Assembly: GCF_003590945.1 (NCBI RefSeq)
Contig: NZ_QYUK01000011.1
Span: 2,136,001 to 2,200,000 of the forward strand
DNA length: 64,000 nucleotides
Direction: 5' to 3'
DNA from: Oleomonas cavernae
GTDB taxonomy: Bacteria; Pseudomonadota; Alphaproteobacteria; Zavarziniales; Zavarziniaceae
The position numbers were made by a program, and so were the translations under genes. How positions within the stretch are numbered: the stretch's first letter is position 1; every line of letters begins with the position of its first letter. The notes beneath the pieces are model-generated. The model worked only from the letters and a program-made list of their open reading frames with translations, was not told the DNA's origin and made no database searches. Of this stretch, positions 1 through 8,950 are shown one piece after another.

Positions 1-2
1 CG

Positions 3-203
3 ATGCAAACGATGAAAGTGACCGGCATGACCTGCGGCGGCTGCGCCAAGGCGGTGGAGCGGGCGGTGGGCACCGTCGCCCCCAATGCCGGCCCGAAGGT
101 TGATCTGGCGGCCGGCGAGGTCAGCTTTGCCGACGGCGTCGACGCCAATCTGGTCGCCCAGGCCATCCAGCGCGCGGGTTTCGAGGCTGGACAGGCGACC
201 TGA
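3..203 (+). CDS. Heavy-metal-associated (HMA) domain protein, CopZ-like
   Basis: A 66-residue protein that is essentially one HMA domain. The metal-binding signature GMTCGGC falls at residues 8-14, so Cys11 and Cys14 would bind Cu(I) or a similar soft metal. The family works as a cytosolic metallochaperone or as the N-terminal metal site of P-type ATPases. The length fits a complete stand-alone chaperone. Two in-frame ATGs are available, at 3 and 12; the second gives the more usual MKVTGMTC start. The gene lies two bases from the window edge, so a longer upstream reading frame cannot be excluded. No transporter or metal regulator is visible next to it. Confidence 0.8.
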   Translation: MQTMKVTGMTCGGCAKAVERAVGTVAPNAGPKVDLAAGEVSFADGVDANLVAQAIQRAGFEAGQAT

Positions 204-261
204 GCAACCGCGCTGCACAATGGGTCTTGACCCGCAACCGGCGGCACGTTCCCTTGTCGCC

Positions 262-939
262 ATGGATCGCGTCACGCCTCTTTATGGATTGGTCTTGCTC
301 CTGGCCATGGCCGGCTGTGCCCTGGAAGAACCAGGCGCGCCGGCCGCCAGCATTACACCGGCAGCGGCCGTCCCGCAGCAGCCGCCGGTGATGCCCACGC
401 GCCGGCCCGCGCCCAAGCCGGTCACCCTGTCGCCGGCACCGGCCACGGCGGCGGCGGTCCCCGCCCCCGCCCCGCTGACGAGCCCCGCCCCGGTCGAGGA
501 CCGCCTGGCCGCCACGGCGCCCCCACCGCCAGCCGCGGCCCCGCCCGCCCCGAGCCGGGTGCGGCCGCGCTCCGCCCCGCCGGGGATCAACCTGTCGCTG
601 CGCACGCCCTCGCTGCTGCCCAAGGTGCCCGGCACCGTGACCCTGGCGATCGAGGCCAAGCTCAGCAACGACGGCAACCTCGACGCCCTGCTGTCGGTGC
701 CGACGGCCTGCGATGTCGTGGCCTGGGAAATCGTCGACCGCGCCAACCAGGTCCTGCTGTCCAAGGAGCCGGCCATCTGCGCCCAGGTCGTCGCCGAATC
801 GACCCTGCGCCCGGGCGAAATCCTGGTGGCACGCGACCGCATCGAAGTGCCGGGCGACAGCCTCACCGCCGGCGGGCGCTACCGCCTGCGCTATGCCTTC
901 TGGGGCGCGGTCGCAGAAGCGGACATAGCGGTGCAGTAG
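262..939 (+). CDS. Putative exported lipoprotein with Pro/Ala-rich linker and BsuPI-like domain
   Basis: The 225-residue product starts MDRVTPLYGLVLLLAMAGC, a short signal peptide ending in a lipobox (LAMAGC) with Cys19 as the predicted lipidated residue. Residues about 22-105 are a low-complexity Pro/Ala linker. Residues about 110-225 look like a small beta-sandwich, with a Leu-Arg-Pro-Gly-Glu turn and a closing GGRYRLRYAFWG segment that recalls BsuPI-type domains; that family assignment is inference. The reading frame is open back to 85, but that part overlaps the HMA gene and lacks a signal peptide, so the ATG at 262 is preferred. It faces parC convergently, with about 20 bp between the stops. 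The function is unknown. Confidence 0.65.
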   Translation: MDRVTPLYGLVLLLAMAGCALEEPGAPAASITPAAAVPQQPPVMPTRRPAPKPVTLSPAPATAAAVPAPAPLTSPAPVEDRLAATAPPPPAAAPPAPSRVRPRSAPPGINLSLRTPSLLPKVPGTVTLAIEAKLSNDGNLDALLSVPTACDVVAWEIVDRANQVLLSKEPAICAQVVAESTLRPGEILVARDRIEVPGDSLTAGGRYRLRYAFWGAVAEADIAVQ

Positions 940-961
940 CGCTGCCGAAGAGCCTGGCTCC

Positions 962-3187
962 TCACGAGAACCGGTTAGCCTTGGGGAAACCGCGCGGTGC
1001 CAGGCGGCCGGCGCCGGCCCGCGTGCCCATCCAGTCGGCCAGGTTGGTCTCGACCTTGGTGCCGGTGCCGTAGGGCCAGGACAGGCCCGCGGCCAAGGTG
1101 AACACCTTGGTGTCGGCCAGGCCGCCGTCCTTGTACTTCTGCAAGGTGACACCGCGGCCGCGGGCCAGCTCCGGCACCTCGGCCAGCGGGAAGACCAGCA
1201 GCTTGCGGTTCTCGCCCACGACGGCGACATGGTCGCCCTCGACCACGGTGCAGATCATCGCCTCGGCGCCTTCGCCCGGGGTCATCACCTGCTTGCCGGC
1301 CCGGGTCTGGGCGATGACCTCGTCTTCCGCCACGATGAAACCCTTGCCGTCGCTGGCCGCCAGCAGCAGCTTGCGCCCCGGCTTGTGGACGAAGATGGCG
1401 ACGATATCCTGGTCGTTGGCGAGGTCGACCATCAGGCGGATCGGCTCGCCATGGCCGCGCCCGCCCGGCAGCTTGTCGCCGCCCAGTGTGAAGAAGCGGC
1501 CGTTGGTGGCGAAGACGAGCAGCTTGTCGGTGGTCTCGGCCTTGACCATGAAACGGCCATGGTCACCTTCCTTGAAGCGCACGTCGGCGTCGCTGTCGAC
1601 ATGGCCCTTCAGCGCCCGGATCCAGCCCTTGGAGGAGCAGACCACGGTGATGGGCTCGCGTTCGATGAAGGCGGTCGAGGGCAGGTCCATCGCCTGGGGC
1701 GCCTCGGCAAAGCTGGTGCGGCGCTTGCCCAGCGGCGTGTCCTCGCCGAATTCCTTGCCGATTTCGCCGACCGCCTTGGCCACCGCCTTGCGCTGGAGGG
1801 CGGGTTCGGCCACCAGTTTTTCCAGCGCCGCGCGCTCCTTGGTCAGGCCGTCGAATTCCTTGCGGATCTCGAATTCCTCGAGCTTGCGCAGGGAGCGCAG
1901 GCGCATGTTGAGGATCGCCTCGGCCTGGACGTCGCTCAGCTCGAAGCGCTTCATCAGCGCGGGCTTGGGCTGTTCCTCCTCGCGGATGATGGCGATCACC
2001 TCGTCGAGGTTGAGATAGGCGATCAGGTAGCCGCCCAGGATCTCCAGCCGGTGGGTGATCTCGGCGAGGCGGAAATTGGCCCGTCGCACCACCACCTCGA
2101 TGCGGTGGTCGATGAAGCACTGAAGGGCTTCCTTCAGGCTCATCACCCGCGGCATCTGGCCCTTGTCGATGACGTTGAGGTTGAGCTGGGCGCGGACCTC
2201 GAGGTCCGAGAGCTTGAACAGCCCTTCCATCAGCATTTCAGGCGCCACCGTGCGGCTGCGCGGCACCAGCACCACGCGGACGTCGTCGGTCGACTCGTCG
2301 CGCACGTCTTCGAGCATGGGCAGCTTCTTCTGCTCGATCAGTTCGGCGATCTTCTCGATCAGGCGCGATTTGGGCACCTGGTAGGGGATCTCGGTGACCA
2401 CGACATTCCAGGTACCACGGCCCTGGTCTTCCTGGTGCCAGCGGGCACGAACCCGGAACGAACCGCGACCTGTTGCGTAGGCTTCGCGAATGGCAGAGGG
2501 GGATTCGACCAGAATGCCCCCGGTGGGAAAGTCCGGCCCCGGCACCAGGGCGACGATCTCGTCGATCGAAGCCTCGGGCCTGGCGATCAGCAACTGGATC
2601 GCGGCGCACAGTTCGGCCACGTTGTGCGGCGGGATCGCTGTCGCCATGCCCACCGCGATGCCCTGGGCGCCGTTGGCCAGCAGGTTCGGGAAGGCGCCCG
2701 GCATGACCACCGGCTCCTTCTCCTCGCCGTCATAGGTCGGGCGGAAATCGACGGTGTCGTCGTCGATGTCCTGCATCAACAGTTCGGCGACGCGGGTCAG
2801 GCGCGCCTCGGTATAGCGCATGGCCGCCGGGTTATCGCCGTCGACATTGCCAAAATTGCCCTGGCCGTCGATCAGGGGATAGCGGACGGCGAAATCCTGG
2901 GCCAGGCGCACCAGCGCGTCATAGACCGACTGGTCGCCGTGGGGATGGTATTTGCCGATCACGTCGCCGACCACGCGGGCCGATTTCTTGTAGCCCGACT
3001 TGGGGTCCAGCTTGAGCTGGCGCATGGCATAGAGCAGGCGCCGGTGGACGGGCTTCAGGCCGTCGCGCACGTCGGGCAGCGAACGGGCCATGATGGTCGA
3101 AAGGGCGTAGGCCAGATAGCGCTCGCCCAGGGCGCTGGACAGCGAAACGTCGCGAATCTCGCCCGGATCGAAAGTCATGTCGGTCAT
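962..3187 (-). CDS. parC: DNA topoisomerase IV subunit A
   Basis: The 741-residue ParC is the DNA-cleaving subunit that decatenates daughter chromosomes together with ParE. The N-terminal breakage-reunion domain carries [13 protein letters not shown] near residues 39-51 and the active-site Tyr125 in [10 protein letters not shown]. The C-terminal third is the blade-repeat DNA-wrapping domain. The quinolone-region motif reads [12 protein letters not shown] (residues 81-92), with Gln86 where E. coli ParC has Ser80. Length and domain order separate it from GyrA, which is longer with a fuller C-terminal barrel. It lies 26 bp downstream of recO on the same strand. Confidence 0.95.
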   Translation of the reverse strand: MTDMTFDPGEIRDVSLSSALGERYLAYALSTIMARSLPDVRDGLKPVHRRLLYAMRQLKLDPKSGYKKSARVVGDVIGKYHPHGDQSVYDALVRLAQDFAVRYPLIDGQGNFGNVDGDNPAAMRYTEARLTRVAELLMQDIDDDTVDFRPTYDGEEKEPVVMPGAFPNLLANGAQGIAVGMATAIPPHNVAELCAAIQLLIARPEASIDEIVALVPGPDFPTGGILVESPSAIREAYATGRGSFRVRARWHQEDQGRGTWNVVVTEIPYQVPKSRLIEKIAELIEQKKLPMLEDVRDESTDDVRVVLVPRSRTVAPEMLMEGLFKLSDLEVRAQLNLNVIDKGQMPRVMSLKEALQCFIDHRIEVVVRRANFRLAEITHRLEILGGYLIAYLNLDEVIAIIREEEQPKPALMKRFELSDVQAEAILNMRLRSLRKLEEFEIRKEFDGLTKERAALEKLVAEPALQRKAVAKAVGEIGKEFGEDTPLGKRRTSFAEAPQAMDLPSTAFIEREPITVVCSSKGWIRALKGHVDSDADVRFKEGDHGRFMVKAETTDKLLVFATNGRFFTLGGDKLPGGRGHGEPIRLMVDLANDQDIVAIFVHKPGRKLLLAASDGKGFIVAEDEVIAQTRAGKQVMTPGEGAEAMICTVVEGDHVAVVGENRKLLVFPLAEVPELARGRGVTLQKYKDGGLADTKVFTLAAGLSWPYGTGTKVETNLADWMGTRAGAGRLAPRGFPKANRFS

Positions 3188-3213
3188 GGCCGGAACCTAG
3201 CAGACGAAGTGAT

Positions 3214-3948
3214 TCACCCCAACAGCAGGTTCAACAGCCGCGCCCTGGCCGGGGGCAGATTGCGTCCCTGCGGCCCCAGGATGTGGCGCTCGATGAAATG
3301 GCCGGTCAGGGCGAAGCCGTCGGCCACCTCGGCAGGGTAGTCATTGCCTGCCTGGGCGCCCAGCAGGAAGCGGGGCAGGCGCAGCAAACGGTCGCCGTAA
3401 GGCTCGGCCGCGCGGGCGCTGACCGCCCGGCCGGTGCGCGGCGAGACATGGGTGAGGTCGTCGGGCGAGCCGGTCACCGCGCAGTTGGCCAGGTCCAGGC
3501 CAAAGCCCAATTCGGCCAGCAGTTCGACCTCGAAGCGCACCATCAGCGGCGCCCAGGGGCCATCGGCCTCGATCACGTCGAAGACCACGGCCAGGCCGTC
3601 GAATAGCCTGGCATGGGGCTCGCGTTCCGGCAGGCACTGTTCGACCAGGGCGCAGACGGCGCTCAAGGCGGCCAGCCGCCGCGCCGAATCGAGCACCGCC
3701 GCCGCCCGCGGGCGCAGCAATTCCAGCGTGAAGCTGCCCAGATGATCGGACAGACGCGCCCGCCACTGTACCTGCACCTCGTTGCCTGCCTGGAGGACCG
3801 GCGTCATGCGCCGCCCTGCCCCGCCCCGCACCAGGCCCGGGTGGCGGCCGTGATCGCGGGTCAGCAGGGTGACGACGGCATCACGCTCGCCCAAGGGCCG
3901 CGACGACAGCACCACCCCCGCATCATGCCACTCCAAACCCGCCTCCAC
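3214..3948 (-). CDS. recO: DNA repair protein RecO
   Basis: The 244-residue RecO is the mediator that, with RecR, loads RecA onto SSB-coated gaps. The N-terminus has the expected OB-fold start (WHDAGVVLSSRPLGERDAVV, about residues 7-26). The middle is a helical region, with the CAVTGSPDDLTHVSPRTGRA segment typical of alphaproteobacterial RecO, where the zinc-site cysteines of other lineages are partly missing. It sits between the era block and parC, the usual order in this class. The start codon at 3948 is the only one that keeps the complete OB fold. Confidence 0.9.
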   Translation of the reverse strand: MEAGLEWHDAGVVLSSRPLGERDAVVTLLTRDHGRHPGLVRGGAGRRMTPVLQAGNEVQVQWRARLSDHLGSFTLELLRPRAAAVLDSARRLAALSAVCALVEQCLPEREPHARLFDGLAVVFDVIEADGPWAPLMVRFEVELLAELGFGLDLANCAVTGSPDDLTHVSPRTGRAVSARAAEPYGDRLLRLPRFLLGAQAGNDYPAEVADGFALTGHFIERHILGPQGRNLPPARARLLNLLLG

Positions 3949-4093
3949 CGCAGCGCCGGTCCCAGTCTAGGCGATCACGGGCGGCCGATCAGTAATGTCA
4001 CGCTTGGCTGAAAACGCGGGATCTTTGACATTTCGGCCAAAAGATTCAGCACCCATCTTCACCGGCGGACGCACGGCTTGGCGGAGACAGATC

Positions 4094-5209
4094 ATGCGAC
4101 GGTTCTGGGTTGGATTGATCGCGGCCGCGGCGGCCGGGATCGGGCTGGCCGCCACGGGTGTCCTGTCGCCTCAGAACCCGCCCACGGCCGCCGCCCAGGC
4201 CGCCGCCTTGCGCCCCGCCCAGTCGCTGGCCTTGCCGCCACCCAAGGCCGGCCGGACGCGCCCGCTGGTGGCCGTGGCGGCCGACAATGCCGGCACCGAG
4301 ACGACCGATTTCATCGTCCCCTACGGCGTGCTGAAGGAATCGGGCGTGGCCGATGTCGTCGCGCTATCGACCGGCGCCGGCCCGATCGCGCTGATGCCCG
4401 CCCTGACGGCGCGCGCCGACATGACCCTGGCCGCCTTCGACGCCGCCCAGCCGGCCGGGGCCGACATCGTCATCGTGCCGGCGCTGCACGATCCCGATAA
4501 CGAAATCCTGCGCGCCTGGCTGCGCGGCCAGCACGACAAGGGCGCCACCATCGTCGCCATCTGCGAGGGGGCCTGGGTCGCGGCCGGGGCCGGGCTGCTC
4601 GACGGCAAGGCCGCGACCACGCATTGGCATGCGCTGGAAGGGATCGCGCAGGCCTATCCGGGCACGGCCTGGGTCCGTGACCGCCGTTATGTCGCCGAAG
4701 CCGGTGTGATGACGACAACCGGCGTCAGCGCCTCCATCCCGGCATCATTGGCCCTGATCGAAGCGATCGCGGGCCACGACGCCGCAGCCGCCACGGCCGG
4801 GCGACTGGGTGTCGCCGCCTGGGCACCGGCACACAAGACCGCCGCGTTTACGCTGACGGCCGGCCGGATGGGGACGGCGGCCTGGAACTGGCTGGCGGTC
4901 TGGGATCATGAAACGGTGGGGGTTCCGGTCGCCGATGGCGTCGACGAGATTGTGCTGGCGCTGACCGCCGATGCCTGGTCGCGCACCTACCGCTCGAGCG
5001 CCATTGCGACCCAAGGAACGGCAAGTGTGCGGAGCCGCCGGGGTCTCGTCCTCGAAACCACGGCGGAGACCGAACCCGACCGCCACCACCTCGCCCTTCA
5101 CGGCACGCCCGGTAGCGCGATCGACGCCGCCTTGGCAGCCATCGCCGCGCGCTATGGCGCGGCGACCAGCAATTTCGTGGCACTCCAGCTCGAATACCCG
5201 CAGCGCTAG
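4094..5209 (+). CDS. Exported DJ-1/PfpI-superfamily protein
   Basis: The product is 371 residues when started at the ATG at 4094, which opens a clear signal peptide (MRRFWVGLIAAAAAGIGLAA). The mature part has a class I glutamine-amidotransferase-like fold: a core beginning PLVAVAADNAGTETTDFIVP and a nucleophile elbow AICEGAW with a probable catalytic or redox Cys near residue 158. This arrangement resembles the ligand-binding domain of GlxA-type AraC regulators, but there is no helix-turn-helix, and a second half of about 170 residues follows instead. The frame is open back to 3995, but that extension would bury the signal peptide. Substrate and function are unknown. Confidence 0.65.
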   Translation: MRRFWVGLIAAAAAGIGLAATGVLSPQNPPTAAAQAAALRPAQSLALPPPKAGRTRPLVAVAADNAGTETTDFIVPYGVLKESGVADVVALSTGAGPIALMPALTARADMTLAAFDAAQPAGADIVIVPALHDPDNEILRAWLRGQHDKGATIVAICEGAWVAAGAGLLDGKAATTHWHALEGIAQAYPGTAWVRDRRYVAEAGVMTTTGVSASIPASLALIEAIAGHDAAAATAGRLGVAAWAPAHKTAAFTLTAGRMGTAAWNWLAVWDHETVGVPVADGVDEIVLALTADAWSRTYRSSAIATQGTASVRSRRGLVLETTAETEPDRHHLALHGTPGSAIDAALAAIAARYGAATSNFVALQLEYPQR

Positions 5210-5216
5210 GGCGCGA

Positions 5217-5630
5217 TCAGCGCGAGCCCAGCAACGAATCGACGATGCCGTCTGCCAGGCCCAGAGCGCCATGACTGGCCACGCCCGCCGTGTCCAGGGC
5301 GGCGCCCGTCGTGGCACCGGCGAGGCCCAGGGCACTGTCGACGATCCCGCCGACCAGAGGCTGGCGTTCACGCGGGCGACCGGCGTAGGGCCGGTCATCG
5401 TCCTGGTACGACCGGTCATAATCCTGATAGGCATCGGGGACATAATAACCGCCGCGCTGCCGGCTGGAGGCATAGGTGTCGGCATCGACGTCGACGCCCA
5501 GGCCCAGCGGGCCTTGCACGCGCACCCCCAGCGAGCCCCCGGCTTCCTGCGCCGAAGCGATCTGGGCAAAGCCGATCAACGCCAGCGACACCAGGGTGCC
5601 GCCCACGACGCGCAGTCCACGCTTGTGCAT
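5217..5630 (-). CDS. Hypothetical exported protein
   Basis: The product is 137 residues from the ATG at 5630. The N-terminus MHKRGLRVVGGTLVSLALIG followed by FAQIASAQEA is a standard signal peptide with an AxA cleavage site. The mature protein is glycine-rich, with an acidic and tyrosine-rich middle (PDAYQDYDRSYQDDDRPYAG) and a C-terminal pair of near-repeats (GGIVDSALGLA and ADGIVDSLLGSR). I do not recognise the family. The frame is open upstream to 5762, but only the start at 5630 places the signal peptide at the N-terminus. It is convergent with the DJ-1-like gene. Confidence 0.55.
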   Translation of the reverse strand: MHKRGLRVVGGTLVSLALIGFAQIASAQEAGGSLGVRVQGPLGLGVDVDADTYASSRQRGGYYVPDAYQDYDRSYQDDDRPYAGRPRERQPLVGGIVDSALGLAGATTGAALDTAGVASHGALGLADGIVDSLLGSR

Positions 5631-5896
5631 GTGAAATCTCCGTCGACGGTCCGGGGCAGGCATGCCGCGTTTGCCCGTCTGGGATAAGAAATGATCGATG
5701 CCCGACCGCGTTCCGCCGACATCGACAATTTTGTTGATACGCCGATGACGCCAAAGCGACAAATATCTTGCGCTGCGGGCTTTTGCCCTGGTTACCCCCG
5801 TGGTATCAGGACGAAAATCGAGGGCGCGCCGCGGTAGTTCAGGCCGATCGACGTCCCGGAATTGCGTGAGGGTTCCTGGGTTCGCGAGGGTTGGGC

Positions 5897-6853
5897 ATGC
5901 CCGATGGCAAGTTGAAGCCTTCGATCGAACAGCGGTTTACGCTGTTTGGTCGAGAGGAATGGCGCGGTCTGCGGGCAGATACACCGCTGACCTTGTCGCA
6001 GGAGGATCTGGTCCGCCTGCGCGGTGCCGACGAGATGATCTCGCTCGAGGAAGTGGCCGATATCTACCTGCCGCTGTCGCGCCTGCTCAACCTGCACGTC
6101 AGCGCCACCATCGAGCTTTACCGCTCGACCTTCCGGTTCCTCGGCACGGCGCAGGCCAAGGTGCCCTATATCATCGGCCTGGCCGGCTCGGTTTCCGTGG
6201 GCAAGAGCACCTCGGCCCGTATCCTGCGTTCGCTGCTGGCGCGCTGGCCGGGCCATCCCAACGTCTCGCTGATCTCGACCGACGGCTTCCTGCACCCCAA
6301 CAGGGTGCTGGCCGAACGCGGCCTGATGGAACGCAAGGGCTTTCCCGAAAGCTATGACGTGCGAACCCTGCTCAGCTTCCTGGCCGACGTGAAGGCGGGC
6401 AAGCGCCGCGCCAAGGCACCGGTCTATAGCCATATCACCTACGATATCGTGCCCACCGAATTCCAGGAGATCGACCAGCCCGACATCCTGATCGTCGAGG
6501 GCTTGAACGTGCTCCAGGTGAATACCGCGCCCGGCCTGGACGACGTCATCTTCGCCTCGGACTTCTTCGACTATTCGATCTATGTCGACGCCGAGACCGA
6601 GATGATCCGCGAATGGTATGTCGCGCGCTTCCTCAGTTTCCGGCAGACGGCGTTCCGCAACCCCGGCGCCTATTTCCAGCGCTATGCCAACCTGTCCGAC
6701 CAGGAGGCACGGGAAACCGCCCTGTCGATCTGGACCCGCATCAACGAGCGCAACCTGATCGAGAACATCCGCACGGCCCGCTTCCGCGCCGACCTGATCC
6801 TGCGCAAGGGCGAGAATCACCGGGTCGAGTCGGTCGCCCTGCGCAAGCTGTAG
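5897..6853 (+). CDS. coaA: Type I pantothenate kinase
   Basis: The 318-residue CoaA phosphorylates pantothenate, the first and rate-limiting step of coenzyme A synthesis. The P-loop GSVSVGKST lies near residues 97-105, and the family signatures [12 protein letters not shown] and RKGFPESYD follow. The C-terminus, with [20 protein letters not shown], is typical. The ATG at 5897 is preferred because a purine-rich GCGAGGG lies 6 nt upstream; a TTG six bases earlier is the alternative. The length is normal. In many alphaproteobacteria this gene follows hisE, but here it stands alone. Confidence 0.95.
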   Translation: MPDGKLKPSIEQRFTLFGREEWRGLRADTPLTLSQEDLVRLRGADEMISLEEVADIYLPLSRLLNLHVSATIELYRSTFRFLGTAQAKVPYIIGLAGSVSVGKSTSARILRSLLARWPGHPNVSLISTDGFLHPNRVLAERGLMERKGFPESYDVRTLLSFLADVKAGKRRAKAPVYSHITYDIVPTEFQEIDQPDILIVEGLNVLQVNTAPGLDDVIFASDFFDYSIYVDAETEMIREWYVARFLSFRQTAFRNPGAYFQRYANLSDQEARETALSIWTRINERNLIENIRTARFRADLILRKGENHRVESVALRKL

Positions 6854-6862
6854 GGCAGCCGT

Positions 6863-7312
6863 TCAGACCGCGATGCCGTCCAGGGCGTGGGCGACGGCGC
6901 GCTGGATCGTGGCTAGGCGGCGGGCGCCGGTCAGGCCGGGAATCGGGATCCTGGGCACGACCGAGCATTGGATCTGCACGCCCTGGACCGTGGGATCGAT
7001 ATAGAGCGGATAGAAGTTGCCCAGCGAAACGAGGGTCGGCCCGTCCATGATCACCAGGACGCCGCGCGCCTCGTCGACCTGGTAGAGTTGATAGGGCCGC
7101 CCCAGCCGCCGCAGGCGGTTGATCGCAACGGCGACGCTCAATCCCGGGGCGATCACCCGGCGAAAGCGCCGGCTGCGCGGCAGGCGAATGAAATCGGGCC
7201 GGCGGGCGATCCCCCAGAACAGGATCAAGGCGGCGACCGCCACCACCACCAGTCCGACACCCCAAAACTGCGACGCCAAAGCTTCCATCGCGCCGATCAC
7301 GATTGTCCCCAC
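6863..7312 (-). CDS. Hypothetical single-pass membrane protein
   Basis: The 149-residue product has one strong N-terminal membrane segment (FWGVGLVVVAVAALILFWGI, about residues 16-35) followed by a basic stretch (RLPRSRRFRRV). A roughly 100-residue soluble domain ends the protein. I do not recognise this domain. The start is a GTG at 7312; an ATG at 7288 would also keep the membrane segment. It is convergent with coaA, with 9 bp between the stops. The function is unknown. Confidence 0.5.
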   Translation of the reverse strand: MGTIVIGAMEALASQFWGVGLVVVAVAALILFWGIARRPDFIRLPRSRRFRRVIAPGLSVAVAINRLRRLGRPYQLYQVDEARGVLVIMDGPTLVSLGNFYPLYIDPTVQGVQIQCSVVPRIPIPGLTGARRLATIQRAVAHALDGIAV

Positions 7313-7360
7313 ATGCCTGTCTTAATAGCAGAGCACGGGGACAAGTGGTTAACAAAAGGT

Positions 7361-7389
7361 AGAGGGCGGTGCCACCGGCACCGCCCTCT
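7361..7389 (-). terminator. Probable rho-independent terminator for the PF10118 gene
   Basis: A perfect GC-rich hairpin, AGAGGGCGGTGCC / GGCACCGCCCTCT with a 3-nt loop, lies 31 bp past the stop of the minus-strand hydrolase gene. On the minus strand it is followed by a short T-rich run (ACCTTTTGTT). A stem of this length in the right place supports termination. Confidence 0.7.
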
Positions 7390-7419
7390 TCCCTCCTCCG
7401 CCGGCAGGCCTGCTGGCCG

Positions 7420-8234
7420 TCAGGCCGCCTGCAGTACGGCGCGCTGGGTCTCCAGCAAGGCGCGATTGTCATGGTCCCAGGGATGGAAACCGGGACGGAA
7501 GAAGTCGAACCAGGGCAGCGCGGTGCGCGTGATGACCCCGCGCAGCCCCCAGAACAGGGCAATAAGCCGCATCCAGTTGCGGAAATTGCTGTGGCCGTCG
7601 GCCTTCAGGATCAAGGCGACGTGCTGGAACATGAAGAAGCTGAAGGTCATGGTGACCAGCAGCATGGTGCGGGTGCGCAGCAGGTAGCCGCGCAAGCCCG
7701 GGGCAACCGACTTGAAGACGTCGAAGGCCACGGCCTTGTGCTCGTTCTCCTCGATCGCATGCCACAGCCACAGGCGCGCCATCTCCGGGTCGGCACCCTC
7801 GAGCGTCTTGGGGTTCTTCATCAGGTAGTCGGCCAGGATCGCCGTGAAATGTTCCAACGCCACGGTCACCGCCAGCCGGCGCTTGGGACTCAGCATCTTG
7901 TTGGCAAAGGCGATACGGTTTTTCACGCCCTCTTCCAGGCGGGTCACCACGGCCCCGGCGCGCTGGGTCACCATGCGGTTGTAGCGCAGGTGTTCGCGGC
8001 TGTGGATCGCTTCCTGGGTGGTGAAGCCCTGGATCTCGGCCTTCATCACGGGGTCGGTGATCTCGCCCGAATTGTCGCGGACGGCGTCCATGAAGAACTT
8101 CTCGCCCTCGGGAACATGATCGACATGCCGTCGAAGAACGCGGTCCGGACCGGATCCCCGGCGCACCACAATTCCTTGGTGCCGTCGACCTTGAACAGGA
8201 TATTGCGCGGGGTAATCGTGGTCAGGCTGGCCAT
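7420..8234 (-). CDS. PF10118-type putative metal-dependent hydrolase (one apparent frameshift)
   Basis: This is a helical di-metal-like protein with an ExxH-rich core: EAIHSREHLRYNR and, later, WHAIEENEHKAVAFD, which are the likely metal ligands. A membrane-active helix (LVTMTFSFFMFQHVALIL) follows. The natural start is the ATG at 8234 (MASLTTITPRN). That frame runs to FFDGMSIMFP and then breaks; the matching continuation EGEKFFMDAV is in the next frame. Adding one base to the GGG run at 8110-8112 restores an uninterrupted product of about 271 residues. PF10118 members often sit near TetR regulators, and a perfect palindrome lies upstream at 8295-8310. The substrate is unknown. Confidence 0.7.
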
Positions 8235-8294
8235 GGTCGCGTCCCTTGATCGTTTGTCCGTGAGGCCCATTTTGCGACACGGCGACATTTGTTA

Positions 8295-8329
8295 CTGACA
8301 TAAATGTCAGCTTCGCCCCATCGCGTCAA
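8295..8329 (-). promoter_or_regulatory. Operator-like palindrome within a putative promoter of the PF10118 gene
   Basis: CTGACATAAATGTCAG (8295-8310) is a perfect 16-bp inverted repeat 61 bp upstream of the start at 8234. On the minus strand a TTGACG at 8329-8324 could serve as a -35 element, with a weak A/T-rich -10 (ATTTAT) lying inside the palindrome about 18 nt on. A repressor bound here would cover the -10, a usual layout for TetR-type control. The site is seen directly; the regulator is not in the window. Confidence 0.55.
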
Positions 8330-8353
8330 CAGGTTTTATCGCCTGACAAAATT

Positions 8354-8935
8354 TTATCGGTGGCCGCGCCACGCCATCGTCGCCGATTGCCGGTCATAGG
8401 CGGCTTCGATCGGGCTGTCGGCGAACAGGTCGCCGATCCCGCCGGCATCATCCTGCGCCACCAGCCGGGCCTCGAAGGCGGCGTTGTCCTCGACCGTGCC
8501 ATCGCCATGGATATGGCGGATGTCGGCAAAGTCGGGGCGCAGGCGGCGGCTGACCAGGGCGGTGCGATGGCACCCGAGCGGGTCGCGTTCGGCGCACATC
8601 AGGCACACGGTGGCCCCCGCCCCGGCCGCGCCGACCAGCGCCGCCTTGGCCACCGCAAAGGCCGGATGGGCAGCAATCAAGGCATGCCGGGCGATCCCCG
8701 CCTCAAAGCAGGCGGGGTCCCTGGGCCGGGCGCCAAAGCCCTCGCCCAACCAAAGGTAACCGATGCCCGCCGCGCCCAAGCTGGCCCGCAGGCGATCCTT
8801 CGAGAAGTGCGGGGCAAAGCGCGAGACCGGATGCGAGCGCACGTCGGCCAAGACGGTCACACCCTGGCGGATCAGGAGATCGAGGAACGTCTCGATGCCG
8901 TGATTGGAATGGCCGATGGTGAAGAGGGGTGGCAT
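8354..8935 (-). CDS. DUF488 family protein
   Basis: The 193-residue product shows the two family hallmarks: the N-terminal TIGHSNHGIETFLDLL (residues 6-21) with an ADVRSHPVSRFAPHF segment, and a CAERDPLGCHR motif near residues 113-123. The family is widespread and its biochemical function is not settled. It ends close to a putative promoter on the same strand and starts 15 bp downstream of the era stop, so it may be read through from the era block. The length is normal for the longer DUF488 form. Confidence 0.8.
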   Translation of the reverse strand: MPPLFTIGHSNHGIETFLDLLIRQGVTVLADVRSHPVSRFAPHFSKDRLRASLGAAGIGYLWLGEGFGARPRDPACFEAGIARHALIAAHPAFAVAKAALVGAAGAGATVCLMCAERDPLGCHRTALVSRRLRPDFADIRHIHGDGTVEDNAAFEARLVAQDDAGGIGDLFADSPIEAAYDRQSATMAWRGHR

Positions 8936-8950
8936 GCCGACGCCCGCCCC

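Noticed and set aside
1229-3340. 703-aa open frame on the plus strand
   Set aside because: It is the antisense shadow of parC; the GC-rich codon pattern opens the opposite frame. The product is rich in His, Asp and Gly runs and has no domain.
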